DNA from: Candidatus Microgenomatus sp.
GTDB taxonomy: Bacteria; Patescibacteriota; Microgenomatia; UBA1400; PJMF01
NCBI GenBank assembly: GCA_020724725.1
Contig: DYGL01000004.1
Span: 1 to 44,897, forward strand
Length of the DNA: 44,897 nt
Direction: 5' to 3'
In this document: piece after piece, positions 7,322-18,000 of the stretch
Layout: every line of letters begins with the position of its first letter
Position numbering within the stretch: position 1 is the first letter of the stretch
Notes under the pieces: model-generated
Seen by the model: the letters and a program-made list of their open reading frames with translations, nothing else
The model's database searches: none
Told to the model about the DNA's origin: nothing
Position numbers and translations under genes: made by a program

Positions 7322-8419
7322 ATGCAGCAATTTTTAATCAATCAGCAAATTACAAAACTTCATTGTGATTTAGGTTCTTTTGTAAAGTTATCAGAAACTT
7401 TTGATTTTAAAGTTTATTCAAATATTGCTTTATTAAGCAACAGGTCTTTAACCAAAATTTATCAATCTGAAATTGAAAGTTTTTTTGCTCAAGCTGGTTT
7501 TGCTTTGCAAATTATTGAGCTTGAAGATGGAGAACAATTTAAAGATTTGAAGCAAGTACAAAAAGTTTGGAAGGAGTTATTTAATTTGAAATTTGATCGT
7601 CACTCTTTACTAATTAATTTTGGCGGCGGCATGATTTCTGATCTCGGCGGTTTTGCCGCCGCCACCTTCATGCGTGGCATTGACTTTATCAATGTGCCAA
7701 CCAGTCTCTTAGCTCAAGTTGATGCGGCTCTGGGTGGGAAAACGGCTATTAATTTTGGCCAAATTAAGAATGGTATTGGTTTGTTTGTTAATCCAAAATT
7801 GACGGTTATTGATCCAACTTTTACCAAATCTTTGCCAGAAAGAGAAATTTTATCTGGTTTTGCGGAAGTTTTAAAACATGCCATTATTTTTGACTCAAAA
7901 CTTTTTTCTTTGTTGGACAGTAAGCCCTTTTTATCCTTTTCCTTGGAAGAGTTGGTAAAAATTATTGATCGCTCTTGTTTTTTGAAAATGAAAACTGCTG
8001 AGCAAGATTTCCTAGAGAAAAACCAGCGCAAGCTTTTAAATTTCGGTCACACCTTGGGCCATGCTTTTGAAGCGATTTCATTAAAATCTAAAAAGCCTCT
8101 TGCTCATGGGGAGGCGGTGGCACTGGGCATGCTTTTGGAAAGTCGTTTGGCAGTGACGATTGGTTTGCTAGCTAAAGCAGATTATTTGCAAATTGAGCAA
8201 ATAATTAATCGCAATTATGTTTTTGACTTGGATGGAGAAATTAAAGTTGCTGATGTTTTAGCCTTGCTTCAATTTGATAAAAAGAAAAAAGCCAATGAAA
8301 TTTATTGGTCGCTACCTCAGGCAGTTGGTCGGGCAGTCTATGATCAACTAATCCCTGAGTCGGAAGTTGAATCTGTTGTCAATGAATTTATGTTGGGAAA
8401 TTCAAAAAATGTTATCTAA
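7322..8419 (+). CDS. aroB: 3-dehydroquinate synthase or related sugar-phosphate cyclase
   Basis: FGGGMISDLGGFAAATFMRGIDFINVPTSLLAQVDAALGGKTAIN; LLNFGHTLGHAFE; HGEAVALGM. Track starts at 7304 (GTG). Confidence 0.92.
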   Translation: MQQFLINQQITKLHCDLGSFVKLSETFDFKVYSNIALLSNRSLTKIYQSEIESFFAQAGFALQIIELEDGEQFKDLKQVQKVWKELFNLKFDRHSLLINFGGGMISDLGGFAAATFMRGIDFINVPTSLLAQVDAALGGKTAINFGQIKNGIGLFVNPKLTVIDPTFTKSLPEREILSGFAEVLKHAIIFDSKLFSLLDSKPFLSFSLEELVKIIDRSCFLKMKTAEQDFLEKNQRKLLNFGHTLGHAFEAISLKSKKPLAHGEAVALGMLLESRLAVTIGLLAKADYLQIEQIINRNYVFDLDGEIKVADVLALLQFDKKKKANEIYWSLPQAVGRAVYDQLIPESEVESVVNEFMLGNSKNVI

Positions 8420-9068
8420 ACTGCCAATCTGCACCATCTTGGCTGAAACAGATTTGGCAAAAACAAGAGCACTGGTAGCTAAAGTAGAAAAAGACTCTAC
8501 TTTTTTTGAATTGAGAGCTGATTTTCTAAGCAATTTAAATGAAGAATTGATTTATTCTCTTAAAAAGATTCTCAAATTACCGACAATTTTTACACTAAGA
8601 GACATAGAAAATGGCGGTCAATTTGCTGGTTCTAATGCAGAAAAACTGAATTTTTATAGGCAAGCCGCTGATGCTTCTTATGAATACTTAGATCTTGAAT
8701 TAGATTCACCTTTAATTGATGTCTTCGACAGGAAAAAGTCGAAATTGCTTCTTAGTTACCATAATTTTTCAAAGACACCTAGTCTTGCTCAACTGCGCTC
8801 AATCATCGCTACAGCCCAAGCTAAAAATCCAGACCTGATTAAGATTGCTACCTTTGTTAATCAAACAACTGATTTACAAGTTTTGGCAAAATTACTACTA
8901 GATCACCAAGTTTCAAAGCAACTAATTGTGGTTGGGATGGGTGAGTTGGGCAAGCCATCGAGAGCCTTTTTTCCTTATTTGGGGTCTTTTTTGACTTATG
9001 CTGTTTTCAATAATAAGATAGCGTCAGGTCAACTTTCTTTGTTGGAAATGCAAAAGTATGTCTTCTAA
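8409..9068 (+). CDS. aroD: Type I 3-dehydroquinate dehydratase
   Basis: FFELRADFL, LPTIFTLRDIENGGQF, LLSYHNF (catalytic His), DLIKIATFVN (Schiff-base Lys). Track starts at 8367. Confidence 0.88.
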   Translation: MLSKLPICTILAETDLAKTRALVAKVEKDSTFFELRADFLSNLNEELIYSLKKILKLPTIFTLRDIENGGQFAGSNAEKLNFYRQAADASYEYLDLELDSPLIDVFDRKKSKLLLSYHNFSKTPSLAQLRSIIATAQAKNPDLIKIATFVNQTTDLQVLAKLLLDHQVSKQLIVVGMGELGKPSRAFFPYLGSFLTYAVFNNKIASGQLSLLEMQKYVF

Positions 9069-9786
9069 ATCTTGGATTTTCATTGCTGGTCCCTGCGCAG
9101 CCGAAAGTCGAGAGCAAATTCTCGCTTCCGCTAAATCTTTGAGTGAAATTGGTGTGCCTATTCTACGAGCTGGGGTCTGGAAGCCAAGAACTAACTCCAA
9201 CGATTGGCAAGGAGCTGGAGACGTGGCTCTAGAGTGGTTGAGAGAAGCCAAGAAAGCTACTGGCATTTTAACGGCAACTGAAGTTAGAGATCGAAGAACT
9301 CTGGATTTGGCGATAAAGAATGGCGTCGACTATTTGTGGATAGGCTCTCGAAATGCGCAAAACTTTGCACTTTTAGAGGAGGTTGGTCAAGCGACATCTC
9401 AAAGCAAGGCTCCAGTGATTTTGAAGCGCTCAATGTCATCTTCACTTCAAGAATGGCTAGGTAGTGCTGGATATATAGCCAAATATAATTCAAATATTAT
9501 TCTTTGCGAGCGAGGCATTCGCGGTTATTCTCCAGATACCAGAAATATTCTCGATCTACAAACCGCTTATTTGGCCAAGCTAGAATCTCCCTATCGAGTC
9601 ATAGTTGATGTTAGTCATGCGGCTGGTCGCACTGACTTGATTTATCCAATGTCTCTGGCTGTCAAAGCAGCTGGCTTTGATGGTTTGATGATTGAAGCTC
9701 ATCCTGATCCAAAACAGGCAAGAACTGATAGTTTTCAACAAGTAGACTTTAAAGAACTTAAAAAAATTTTCCATGCAGTTAAATAA
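9058..9786 (+). CDS. 3-deoxy-7-phosphoheptulonate synthase (DAHP synthase, type I-beta-like)
   Basis: FIAGPCAAES, LRAGVWKPRTN, GSRNAQNFALLEEVG, ILCERGIRGY..TRNILDL, VIVDVSHAAGR, GLMIEAHPDP. Confidence 0.9.
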   Translation: MSSKSWIFIAGPCAAESREQILASAKSLSEIGVPILRAGVWKPRTNSNDWQGAGDVALEWLREAKKATGILTATEVRDRRTLDLAIKNGVDYLWIGSRNAQNFALLEEVGQATSQSKAPVILKRSMSSSLQEWLGSAGYIAKYNSNIILCERGIRGYSPDTRNILDLQTAYLAKLESPYRVIVDVSHAAGRTDLIYPMSLAVKAAGFDGLMIEAHPDPKQARTDSFQQVDFKELKKIFHAVK

Positions 9787-11053
9787 ACTACAAAATATTA
9801 TTGACAAGGCTTGGAAAACACCAGCTTTCAGAGATTTTTATACAAAGAATAAGGCTCCTCGACAGATTGGTTCTAAAAGAGATTTAGCAAAATTTCCTTT
9901 GTTCAGCAAAGAGCTTTATCATAAGCTAATTAAACAAAAACCTTTGAAACTTGGCGATAATGTTTATATTTTAAAAACTTTGGTTGATTTGGAAGGTCAT
10001 GAAACAATTTTTCCCTTATCGGCAAGTGATTATCAAAATTACATTGCCTTGGAAAAACGTAAGTTTGAGTTGCTTGGTGTAAAAAAAACTGATCTTTGCA
10101 GTGTGGTGGCTTTTTCTCAAAATCATACTTTGCCTTTGACACAATCTTTCTTGGCTCTTGGAGCGTCTTATATCCCTCTGGATGGAGATGAAGAAAAGAT
10201 TTTTCGCAACCTAATAGAACAAAAAGTAACAGTGCTTTTTACTATTCCACCTGTGGTTTACCGTCTTTTAGATTACGTCAAATCTAGGCAACTTAAAACT
10301 TCTTTGCGCCTAATCGTCACTACTGGGGTGAAAATTCCTGATGTGGCAGAGTTAAGCAAAGAAACAGAGAAAATTTTGGGTGCCAAATTGCTGGATACCA
10401 TTGGTGCAACTGAGTTGGCTTCTTTTGCTTTTTCTTGTCCAGAGCACCCCAATTTTTATCATTTTGTTGATCAGCAACAAATAGTCGAAATTCTAGATCC
10501 ACAGACCAAAAAAGCTAGCAAAAGTGGTGAAATTGTGATCACTCCACTTTGGAAAGAGGATTTTGCGCTTCTTCGCTATGCGACGGGTGATTTTACTAAA
10601 ATTAATGAAGAGCTAACTTGTGGTTGTCGTTTGCAAAATAAACTTTTAGTTAGTGGCGTAGAAAAAAGATTATCTCAAACAACCAGAATACAGCGTTATT
10701 TAGTTAATTTTGATGATTTTTATTACAAAATTAAAGATAGTTTGCTATGGCAATATTTTTTTGATTCTAAGTTATGGTATTTTTTTGAGAAGCCAAAGTT
10801 ATTTGTTTTGCTAAGCAAAGTTAATCATGCAGATCGTGTTTTGGTTTTTATTGAAAAGCAAAAATTTTATTTAACCTTGAGAAAAAGGCAAAAAATTGAA
10901 GAGGTTATTTTTCAAATGACTAATGCTGACGTACAAATTGTGCTTTGTGATAAAAAAATAATCCAAAAAGTTAAGATTAATCATCAAGATATTAGAGATT
11001 TAAAGCAAAAGAATCTCTCTAAGGAAGTTTTGGCGCTTTTAAAACTATGCTAA
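9773..11053 (+). CDS. Second PaaK-like adenylate-forming enzyme
   Basis: Divergent PaaK-type protein: LLDTIGATELASFAFSCPEH, GEIVITPLWKEDFALLRYATGDFTKI. Confidence 0.78.
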   Translation: MQLNKLQNIIDKAWKTPAFRDFYTKNKAPRQIGSKRDLAKFPLFSKELYHKLIKQKPLKLGDNVYILKTLVDLEGHETIFPLSASDYQNYIALEKRKFELLGVKKTDLCSVVAFSQNHTLPLTQSFLALGASYIPLDGDEEKIFRNLIEQKVTVLFTIPPVVYRLLDYVKSRQLKTSLRLIVTTGVKIPDVAELSKETEKILGAKLLDTIGATELASFAFSCPEHPNFYHFVDQQQIVEILDPQTKKASKSGEIVITPLWKEDFALLRYATGDFTKINEELTCGCRLQNKLLVSGVEKRLSQTTRIQRYLVNFDDFYYKIKDSLLWQYFFDSKLWYFFEKPKLFVLLSKVNHADRVLVFIEKQKFYLTLRKRQKIEEVIFQMTNADVQIVLCDKKIIQKVKINHQDIRDLKQKNLSKEVLALLKLC

Positions 11054-12015
11054 ATTCTTCCAAAAAAGTCGACCTTCTGGTTTGTACTAATCGCGCAAGT
11101 CAAGACTTTCCACGCATTTGGAGCCAGATACTAAGCCAAGAAAAATTAAAAAAAATAGTCTTAGCTACTCAGGGTCAGGCCAATCAATTTAAAAATCGAG
11201 AAAAAAAGGTTCAGCATCTTTCTCTAGAAAGTAAAGGTAGAAGCAAAGCGCTGATTGCTGGTTTAAAGGAAACCTCAGCTTTTGCAGTGGCTTTAACAGA
11301 TGATGATTGTGTTTTGGATAAAAATTGGCTGTCAGAGTCGCTCGATTCTTTAGGCGAAAACGTAGATTTGGTTTATGGTCAGACCAAACCTTATCAGCCA
11401 GAGAAAAATCTTGGAAAATTTTGTCCCAGCACTTTTAGTAAAAAACCTAATCGTTTTTCTATTACTAGTAGTTTGGGCAAACATTGGCTGGAGGTTGGTT
11501 TTGACAACAATGTTTTGATCAAAAAAACGGTCTTTGAGCAAATTGGTCCTTATAAATGGTGGATGGGTCCTGGCTGTCTGGTGCCAGCGGCAGAAGATGC
11601 TGAATTTATCTTAAGATCACTGATCGCTGGTTACAAAATCGCCTACAATCCACGCATGTTGGCTTATCACGATCGCTTTCTCACTGCTGAGGAATTTGAA
11701 AAGCAGTTGCTGGCATATAATTATGGCGGTTTAGTGGCCTACGGCTTTTATGCTTTGCAGGGAGTGAAAGAGTGTCGAGAAATTTTTATTGATCATCTCA
11801 AAGTTTTCTTTTATCCCGCCAAAAAAAACTTAAAAGAAATAATTAAGGGTTCTTGGTCTATCATTTTATTTAAAGACTTTTTTTTAAATGCAAAATTTTT
11901 ATTGCAAGGTATTTTTTGGGCTTGGTTTTTTGCCAAAGTGATGCCGATTCCGGAAAAAGAGAATGTGGTTAAAAGGTTTTATAAGTCAAATGTTAAAAAG
12001 AACTCAAGCAGCTAA
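11047..12015 (+). CDS. GT2-family glycosyltransferase
   Basis: VDLLVCTNRASQDF, ALTDDDCVLDKNWL, AEDAEFILRSLIAGYKIAYNP. Confidence 0.85.
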   Translation: MLNSSKKVDLLVCTNRASQDFPRIWSQILSQEKLKKIVLATQGQANQFKNREKKVQHLSLESKGRSKALIAGLKETSAFAVALTDDDCVLDKNWLSESLDSLGENVDLVYGQTKPYQPEKNLGKFCPSTFSKKPNRFSITSSLGKHWLEVGFDNNVLIKKTVFEQIGPYKWWMGPGCLVPAAEDAEFILRSLIAGYKIAYNPRMLAYHDRFLTAEEFEKQLLAYNYGGLVAYGFYALQGVKECREIFIDHLKVFFYPAKKNLKEIIKGSWSIILFKDFFLNAKFLLQGIFWAWFFAKVMPIPEKENVVKRFYKSNVKKNSSS

Positions 12016-12898
12016 AACAGTTTTATTGGTCGGTCATGGTTATTGGGGCAAAAAAATTCTCGCTACTTTGCGAGCCTTTTCTGATTGGCAGATTTTAATT
12101 TTTGATAAGGCAGAAAATGAATTATCTTTAGATGAGTTTTTGGCTAAGAGTCCAAATTTCAGTCACGTCATTATTGCTACCCCAGAAAAAACACATTATC
12201 AGTTGGCTAAAAAATTTCTTCTTTTAAATAAAAATGTTTTGGTAGAAAAACCACTCTGCTTACTAGAAGAAGAAGCCAAAGAATTAATTAATTTAGCCAA
12301 AGAAAAAAAACTTTTTTTATTGGTTGATTATATTTTCTTGTACGATCAATTTTTATTTGAAGTGAAAAAAACTTTGCAAGCAAAAACTATTGGCAAAATT
12401 AAAAAAGTTGAAATCTTTCGCTCTAGTCCTGGCTTTACCAAACCTGATTTATTGGTTAGTGATGATTTAATGATTCATGACCTGTATTTACTTAGATACT
12501 TATTTGCTAACATAAAAAATGATTTATCTGAGCTAAAAATATTAAATCAGCTTGACCAACAACAATTAAAATTAGAGTTTAAGTTGGAAAATAATATTTT
12601 GGTTGAATCCTTTTACAGTTGGCTTGAATCAAAAGCTGGTCGCGAATTAACCTTTTTAGGTGAGACTGGCTCTTTGACTTGGACTAAAGATGCTTTGACA
12701 GAGCGATTAACTATTTCTCAAAACAAGCAAGAAAAAAATATTTTTTCTGGTGGAAATGACAATGATCCCTTATTTAAGCTTTTAGAGAAATTTTTGAACG
12801 AGCAAGATATAAAAAGCTTCGAAGCGAGTTATAATGATTACCTAGCTGATGTGATGAATTTATCACAAGTGCGAAATGCTTTTTATGCAATCAATTAG
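11990..12898 (+). CDS. Gfo/Idh/MocA-family oxidoreductase
   Basis: TVLLVGHGYWGKKILATL, HVIIATPEKTHYQLAKKFLLLNKNVLVEKPLCLLEEEAKELI. Track starts at 11963; ATG at 11990 more likely. Confidence 0.88.
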   Translation: MLKRTQAAKTVLLVGHGYWGKKILATLRAFSDWQILIFDKAENELSLDEFLAKSPNFSHVIIATPEKTHYQLAKKFLLLNKNVLVEKPLCLLEEEAKELINLAKEKKLFLLVDYIFLYDQFLFEVKKTLQAKTIGKIKKVEIFRSSPGFTKPDLLVSDDLMIHDLYLLRYLFANIKNDLSELKILNQLDQQQLKLEFKLENNILVESFYSWLESKAGRELTFLGETGSLTWTKDALTERLTISQNKQEKNIFSGGNDNDPLFKLLEKFLNEQDIKSFEASYNDYLADVMNLSQVRNAFYAIN

Positions 12899-13991
12899 TC
12901 TTTTTAACTTAAGCAGACAAATCCAGCCACTACAAAAAGCTTTCACTCAGGCTTTTGCAGAAACCTTGGCAAAAAATGAATTCACCTATGGATCGGCCAC
13001 CAAAGAATTGGAAGAAAACTTTGCTAAATTCGTCGACTGTCGCCACGCCTTGGCAGTAAGATCTGGCACAGCTGCTCTAATAGTAGCTCTCAAGGCTCTA
13101 GATTTACAAGCAAATGACGAAGTGATTACTACGCCTATGACTTTTTCTGCTACTACGGATGCCATTATTTTAGCTGGAGCTAAACCAATTTTTGCTGACA
13201 TTGATCCTTTAACTGGCAATTTAGATCTTCAGGCAATCAAGAAGGTTAAAACCAAGCGAACTAAAGCTGTTCTTTTGGTTCATTTTGCTGGAGTGCCTTG
13301 TGAGATGGATGAGATTGTGGATTTTTGCAAACAAAATAAGCTTTTACTAATTGAAGATGCCTCGCATGCTCATGGTTCTATCTATAAAGGCAAAAAAGTA
13401 GGTTCTTTTGGTGATGTGGCTTGTTTTTCTTTTTATCCATCTAAAGCTTTTGGAGCTTTGGGTAATGCGGGTATTATTACTACCAATAGCCAAGAAATTT
13501 TACAAAAAGCTGCAATGTTTGCTGAGCATGGCCTATCTGGACAAAAATACAGGCATTTTCTGGTTGGTTTTAATGAAAAAATTGATAATCTGCAAGCTGC
13601 CTTTTTGAATGTAAAATTCCCCCTTTTGCCGTCTTGGATTGAGCGCAGATTGGAAATTGCCAAAAAATATCAAAAAGTTTTGGAAGGCAAAAAAGTTAAA
13701 TGTTCATTTTGGCCAGATTATGTTCAGCCATCTTTATATGTTTTTTCAATTTTTAGTAAAGATAGAGATGAACTAGCTAAATATTTGGCCGATCATGGAG
13801 TGGGCAGTGGAATTTATTACCCAGTTCCACTGCATTTGCAAAAGTCATTTGAGTTTTTGGCTTATAAAAAAGGTGATTTTCCTCTTGCTGAAGCTTATGC
13901 TCAGACTACTTTGTCAATTCCTTTGTATCCAGAATTAACTGATAAAGAAGTCGATTATATTTGCGATTTACTCAGAAAATATCAATTTTGA
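12885..13991 (+). CDS. DegT/DnrJ/EryC1-family PLP aminotransferase
   Basis: RSGTAALIVALKAL, DDEVITTPMTF-like segment (NDEVITTPMTFSAT), IEDASHAHGSIYKGKKVGSFGDVACFSFYPSKAFGALGNAGIITTN (PLP Lys). Confidence 0.92.
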   Translation: MQSISLFNLSRQIQPLQKAFTQAFAETLAKNEFTYGSATKELEENFAKFVDCRHALAVRSGTAALIVALKALDLQANDEVITTPMTFSATTDAIILAGAKPIFADIDPLTGNLDLQAIKKVKTKRTKAVLLVHFAGVPCEMDEIVDFCKQNKLLLIEDASHAHGSIYKGKKVGSFGDVACFSFYPSKAFGALGNAGIITTNSQEILQKAAMFAEHGLSGQKYRHFLVGFNEKIDNLQAAFLNVKFPLLPSWIERRLEIAKKYQKVLEGKKVKCSFWPDYVQPSLYVFSIFSKDRDELAKYLADHGVGSGIYYPVPLHLQKSFEFLAYKKGDFPLAEAYAQTTLSIPLYPELTDKEVDYICDLLRKYQF

Positions 13992-15080
13992 AATTAATTG
14001 AATTTTATTTTCCCAACTATTTTTTTTAGCCAACTCTTTTTGTTTTTTGGAATTTATTTGTGATTTGTTTTTGAGTAGTTTTTGTAACTGTTTTTGCCAT
14101 TCTTCCAATTTATTACTAACGAAGATCAGATTTTTAAATTCTGGATTTTTCAACTCTTCAATTTCTGTGCTTAAAACTGCTTTGCCGAAATAAAAATACT
14201 CAAAAACCTTCATTGGGTAACAATATTTGTTAAAATTAACTTGAGTGTTGTAGGGAATGATTGTCACATCAAATTGCTTGATTATTCCGTACAATTCATA
14301 TCTATTGTTGCTCTCACCCATTAAAACATTTTCATATTTGCTGATTTTACGTAGCCACCCTGTAGTTTTGAATTGTGGGTCTTTTTTTTGATCTTTTTGG
14401 ATGGGTCCATAAAAAACAAATTGCCACTGTGGGTTATTTTTAATCAGCTGGTCAAGCAAGGGAAAATCTAAACGATAGTTGAGTCCGCCAACAAAGCCAA
14501 TCACTGGCTTATCAAATGATAGTCGGCTTTTTTTAATTAGTTTTTCATTGGGTTCAAAGAAGCCTTGAGCTGAAAGGAAGATGGGTTTTTTGCTTTGTTT
14601 CTGATGGAGTTTGGCTAAAACTTTCGAATTGACGAAAAAATAATCAATATTTTCAATGAGTTGTTTTTCTTTTTCACTATCTTCTTGGTAATCAATACAG
14701 TCGTAAATTTTCAAGCCGTTTTTAACTTTAACTTCGGCTAAATCATGATAATTGGGGTAGAAAAACCACAAAATTTTATCTTTTAAACCAAATTTAGCCA
14801 AAAATAGAAGCCAACTAAGTTTGCGATTGAATTGTTCCAAGCCCAGTAATTTTCTGCCTGGCAAGAAGTATTTGGCTTGGTGAAAATGTAAATTTTTACT
14901 AGATGGGTATGTGACTTGTGCTTTTTTTTTGAGAAAAAAGTAACTATTAATCTGATCGTAAATATAGACTTGATTGTATTTGGCTAAGGTCAGGGCAGTT
15001 TGACGCAAGAAGTCAGCGCTATGAGCAAAATCACCTTCTATAGGTATGATAATGACTTTATTCTTGATCATTTTGTGCAA
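13968..15080 (-). CDS. Glycosyltransferase family 1/4-like
   Basis: KPVIGFVGGLNYRLDFPLLDQLIKNNPQWQFVFYGP, NVLMGESNNRYELYGIIKQFDVTIIPY, YPMKVFEYFYFGKAVLST. Confidence 0.82.
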   Translation of the reverse strand: MHKMIKNKVIIIPIEGDFAHSADFLRQTALTLAKYNQVYIYDQINSYFFLKKKAQVTYPSSKNLHFHQAKYFLPGRKLLGLEQFNRKLSWLLFLAKFGLKDKILWFFYPNYHDLAEVKVKNGLKIYDCIDYQEDSEKEKQLIENIDYFFVNSKVLAKLHQKQSKKPIFLSAQGFFEPNEKLIKKSRLSFDKPVIGFVGGLNYRLDFPLLDQLIKNNPQWQFVFYGPIQKDQKKDPQFKTTGWLRKISKYENVLMGESNNRYELYGIIKQFDVTIIPYNTQVNFNKYCYPMKVFEYFYFGKAVLSTEIEELKNPEFKNLIFVSNKLEEWQKQLQKLLKNKSQINSKKQKELAKKNSWENKIQLISKLIFSE

Positions 15081-18000
15081 AGTATTTAATTCTTAAGGCT
15101 AAATCTAATTTAAAATCTGGCACAGTAATTTTTTGTTGACCCCGCTCAATTATTTCTTTCCCAATAACTAGTCCGCTAGCTGGATCATACCACTCTAATT
15201 CTCCTGCTAGAGCTAGGTCTAATTCTAAATAGGCTTGTTCGTTTCTTTTTGGGTCAATTTTGAGCAAATAAGCCAAAAACCAATCTTGATTGTTCATGGT
15301 ATAGACTTGAACTTGCTCTTTTGAAAGAGTGAATGAATCATATTTGATAGGCAGGAGTAATTCTTTTGGCAAAAAATCTTGTAAAGCTTTGAGATGGGCT
15401 CTTTCACTTGGGCCAAGGTAAACATTAGCATTGTCTTTATTTTCATAAATGCCATTTTGACCATTGGTCCAAAAAATCAGCCCCATATTTTGCATCACGC
15501 TTAGCCAAGACATGAGACGCATTTGTGTGCTTGCTCCCTCAAACCAACTTCGATCTTTGAAGCCAATTTCACTAACAAGCATAGCCTGCTTTTGAGCTTG
15601 GTATTTTTTGACTAAGTAGTTGATGTCGACAGATGTTAACTCTGGGTTTTGACGAATCGGGTTGTACCAGTGCACAGATAGAAAGTCTAAGTTTTTAGCT
15701 TGACTACTTTCCCAGTTAGTGCTTATTGGTAATTGATAAGGATCATTTTCCTTGAGGTAATTGATAACAAAATCATACCAAGCCTGACTTGGCTCGGCTT
15801 CGTTGGCAATTTCCCACAAATCGACCATTGGGCCGAATCTAGCAATCACATAATCCAAGTAAGTAGCCACTGCCTTTTGATTGTCTTGATTATTGATCTC
15901 AAAAGTAGATCTGAAAGGAGGGTAGAAACCAAAAATAGTCATTATAACTTTGAGATTGCGATCTTTTAGTTCTGTTAAAAGTTGATCGCCAAATAAACCA
16001 CCACTCGTACTTAGATTGAAGTTCGCCAAATCTAGCGAATTCCAAAGTGGCGGTGTCCAATTTTCCACTCCATATCTAAAAATATTTATCGAAGCTTCTT
16101 TTTGATAAACGTCTAGATATTCGCTAAGCGATAAATAAGCATAATTTGCTTGGCTTAAGCTTGGTTCTGGTAAATTTGAGGCTGGCATTTCATCAAAATA
16201 CTGACCATTGTAATTGCGATCGAAAAAAGCATCTTGAATGCCAAGGGGTAGGAAGGCTTGTTTGCCATTGATGGTAAACTGATTTCCCTTGATGCTGATT
16301 TTTTCTTTTCGATAAGTTTTAATTTCTACCTCACCTTTAATGGTTTTTCTTAAATAAGGACTTTTAATTTTGATTTGATATTGATAAAGTCCTGGTTCAT
16401 CTGGTAAAAATCTAATTTTCCAAGTGTTGTGGTCAAAATAAAAAGCTTTGACAATTTGTTTTTGTCCGTCTTTGCTAAATTCAGCGAAAATTTCTAAATC
16501 TAAAAATTTATTTTGATAAAGTTGCTCATCATGACCAATATTAATTTCTAGGAAATTTGCTTTTGTTTCTGCTTTCACCTCAAATCGCCAGATTCTTTTA
16601 ATATTTTGGCTTAGATACTTAATTTGAGTGATTTTTTCCTTCAATTTGCTTGACCATGTTTCAATTTGTTTGAACTCCACATAAGGATCTTTATTGTCTT
16701 TATTAAAAATTAGCTCAAAATTCTTATTCACAATTTCTTTACTTTTGATTTCTTGGTCGCTAATCGTAATTTTTTCTAACAAATTTTTATCTGTGTTTAA
16801 AATAAAAATGTTATTTTTATCATGGTAAACTTCTTGAGCATCAATCAGTAAATCTGGGACGTATTGCCAGAGCAGTCGACCATTTTGATCAAAATAACTA
16901 AGCTCAACTTTAAAGCCAGCTTTTTCACTAATAACTAATAGATTTTTTTGGATTTCTAAGAGTCGTAAAACTTTCCCGTCTAGCTGTTGTTGCCAATTGA
17001 TTTGACCATCATTTTCAAAACTTGTAATTTGGCCAGTGTCGCTACCAGTGATCAATTGATTTTCTAAATTAACCTGTTGACTGATGGCTCCAGAAACAAT
17101 TTTTGACCAAGTAATCTGGCCAGTCTCATAATCAATGAAAAGTAGTAGGTCACTGTTTTCTGCCAGCAAGTGTTTTTGTGCCAAAAATTGTTTTTGTTTT
17201 AGTTCAATAATTGGTTCTGATAGTTTAAACTGTTGGTAAATTGGTCTGTCAATTTGAGGAATTTCCCAAGTGATTTTTTGAAAATCCAAACTTATTTTTT
17301 TCAACTTTTGCTCATGAAGAATCAGTAGATTTTGTTCTTCACCATTCACTTTAAAAGCCATCAATGGCCAATTATTTTGTTTATTAATTTTGGTGTAATT
17401 GCCAGTTTCTCGATCAATACTAAGCAGGGCATTTTTCTGAGTTAAAATGATTCTTTGTGGATAAAAAAGAGGTGGGTGAAAACTAAAATCAAGATCGCTA
17501 ATTGCCCATTTTTCTTGACCAGTTTGAGCATCAAGACTAACGAATTTTTTTTCAATAGCTTGCCAAACGTAAAGATCGTTTTGATCTAAATATAAATTGC
17601 CAAAGTGAATGGTGTTTGGAACAAAAGCTTGTTTAGTGTCAATTGTTTTAAATTGTTTTGACCAAACTAAATTTCCCTGATTTTTATAAAGAGCGTAGAG
17701 TGTGCCAGTTCTTGAACCAAAAAAAAGCAGATCATTTTCTTTGGCAGTTACGATTGGTGTATCAGGTAGAGAATTGTCTCTGACGCTAAATTGCCAAAGT
17801 TGTTGACCGTTTTGTTTATCTAGACTGTAAACTTTTCCATCAAAATTGGCTAGAAAAATTTTTTCATTTTCGATCAAAGCTGAAAAAGGACTATATTTAT
17901 CTGCTTGAAATTGCCAGTTTTTCTCGCCTGATTTTTGTTTCAAAGAGATAGTCTTTCCATCTTGGACATTGAAGTAAAGATTCTCTTGATCAAAACTTAG

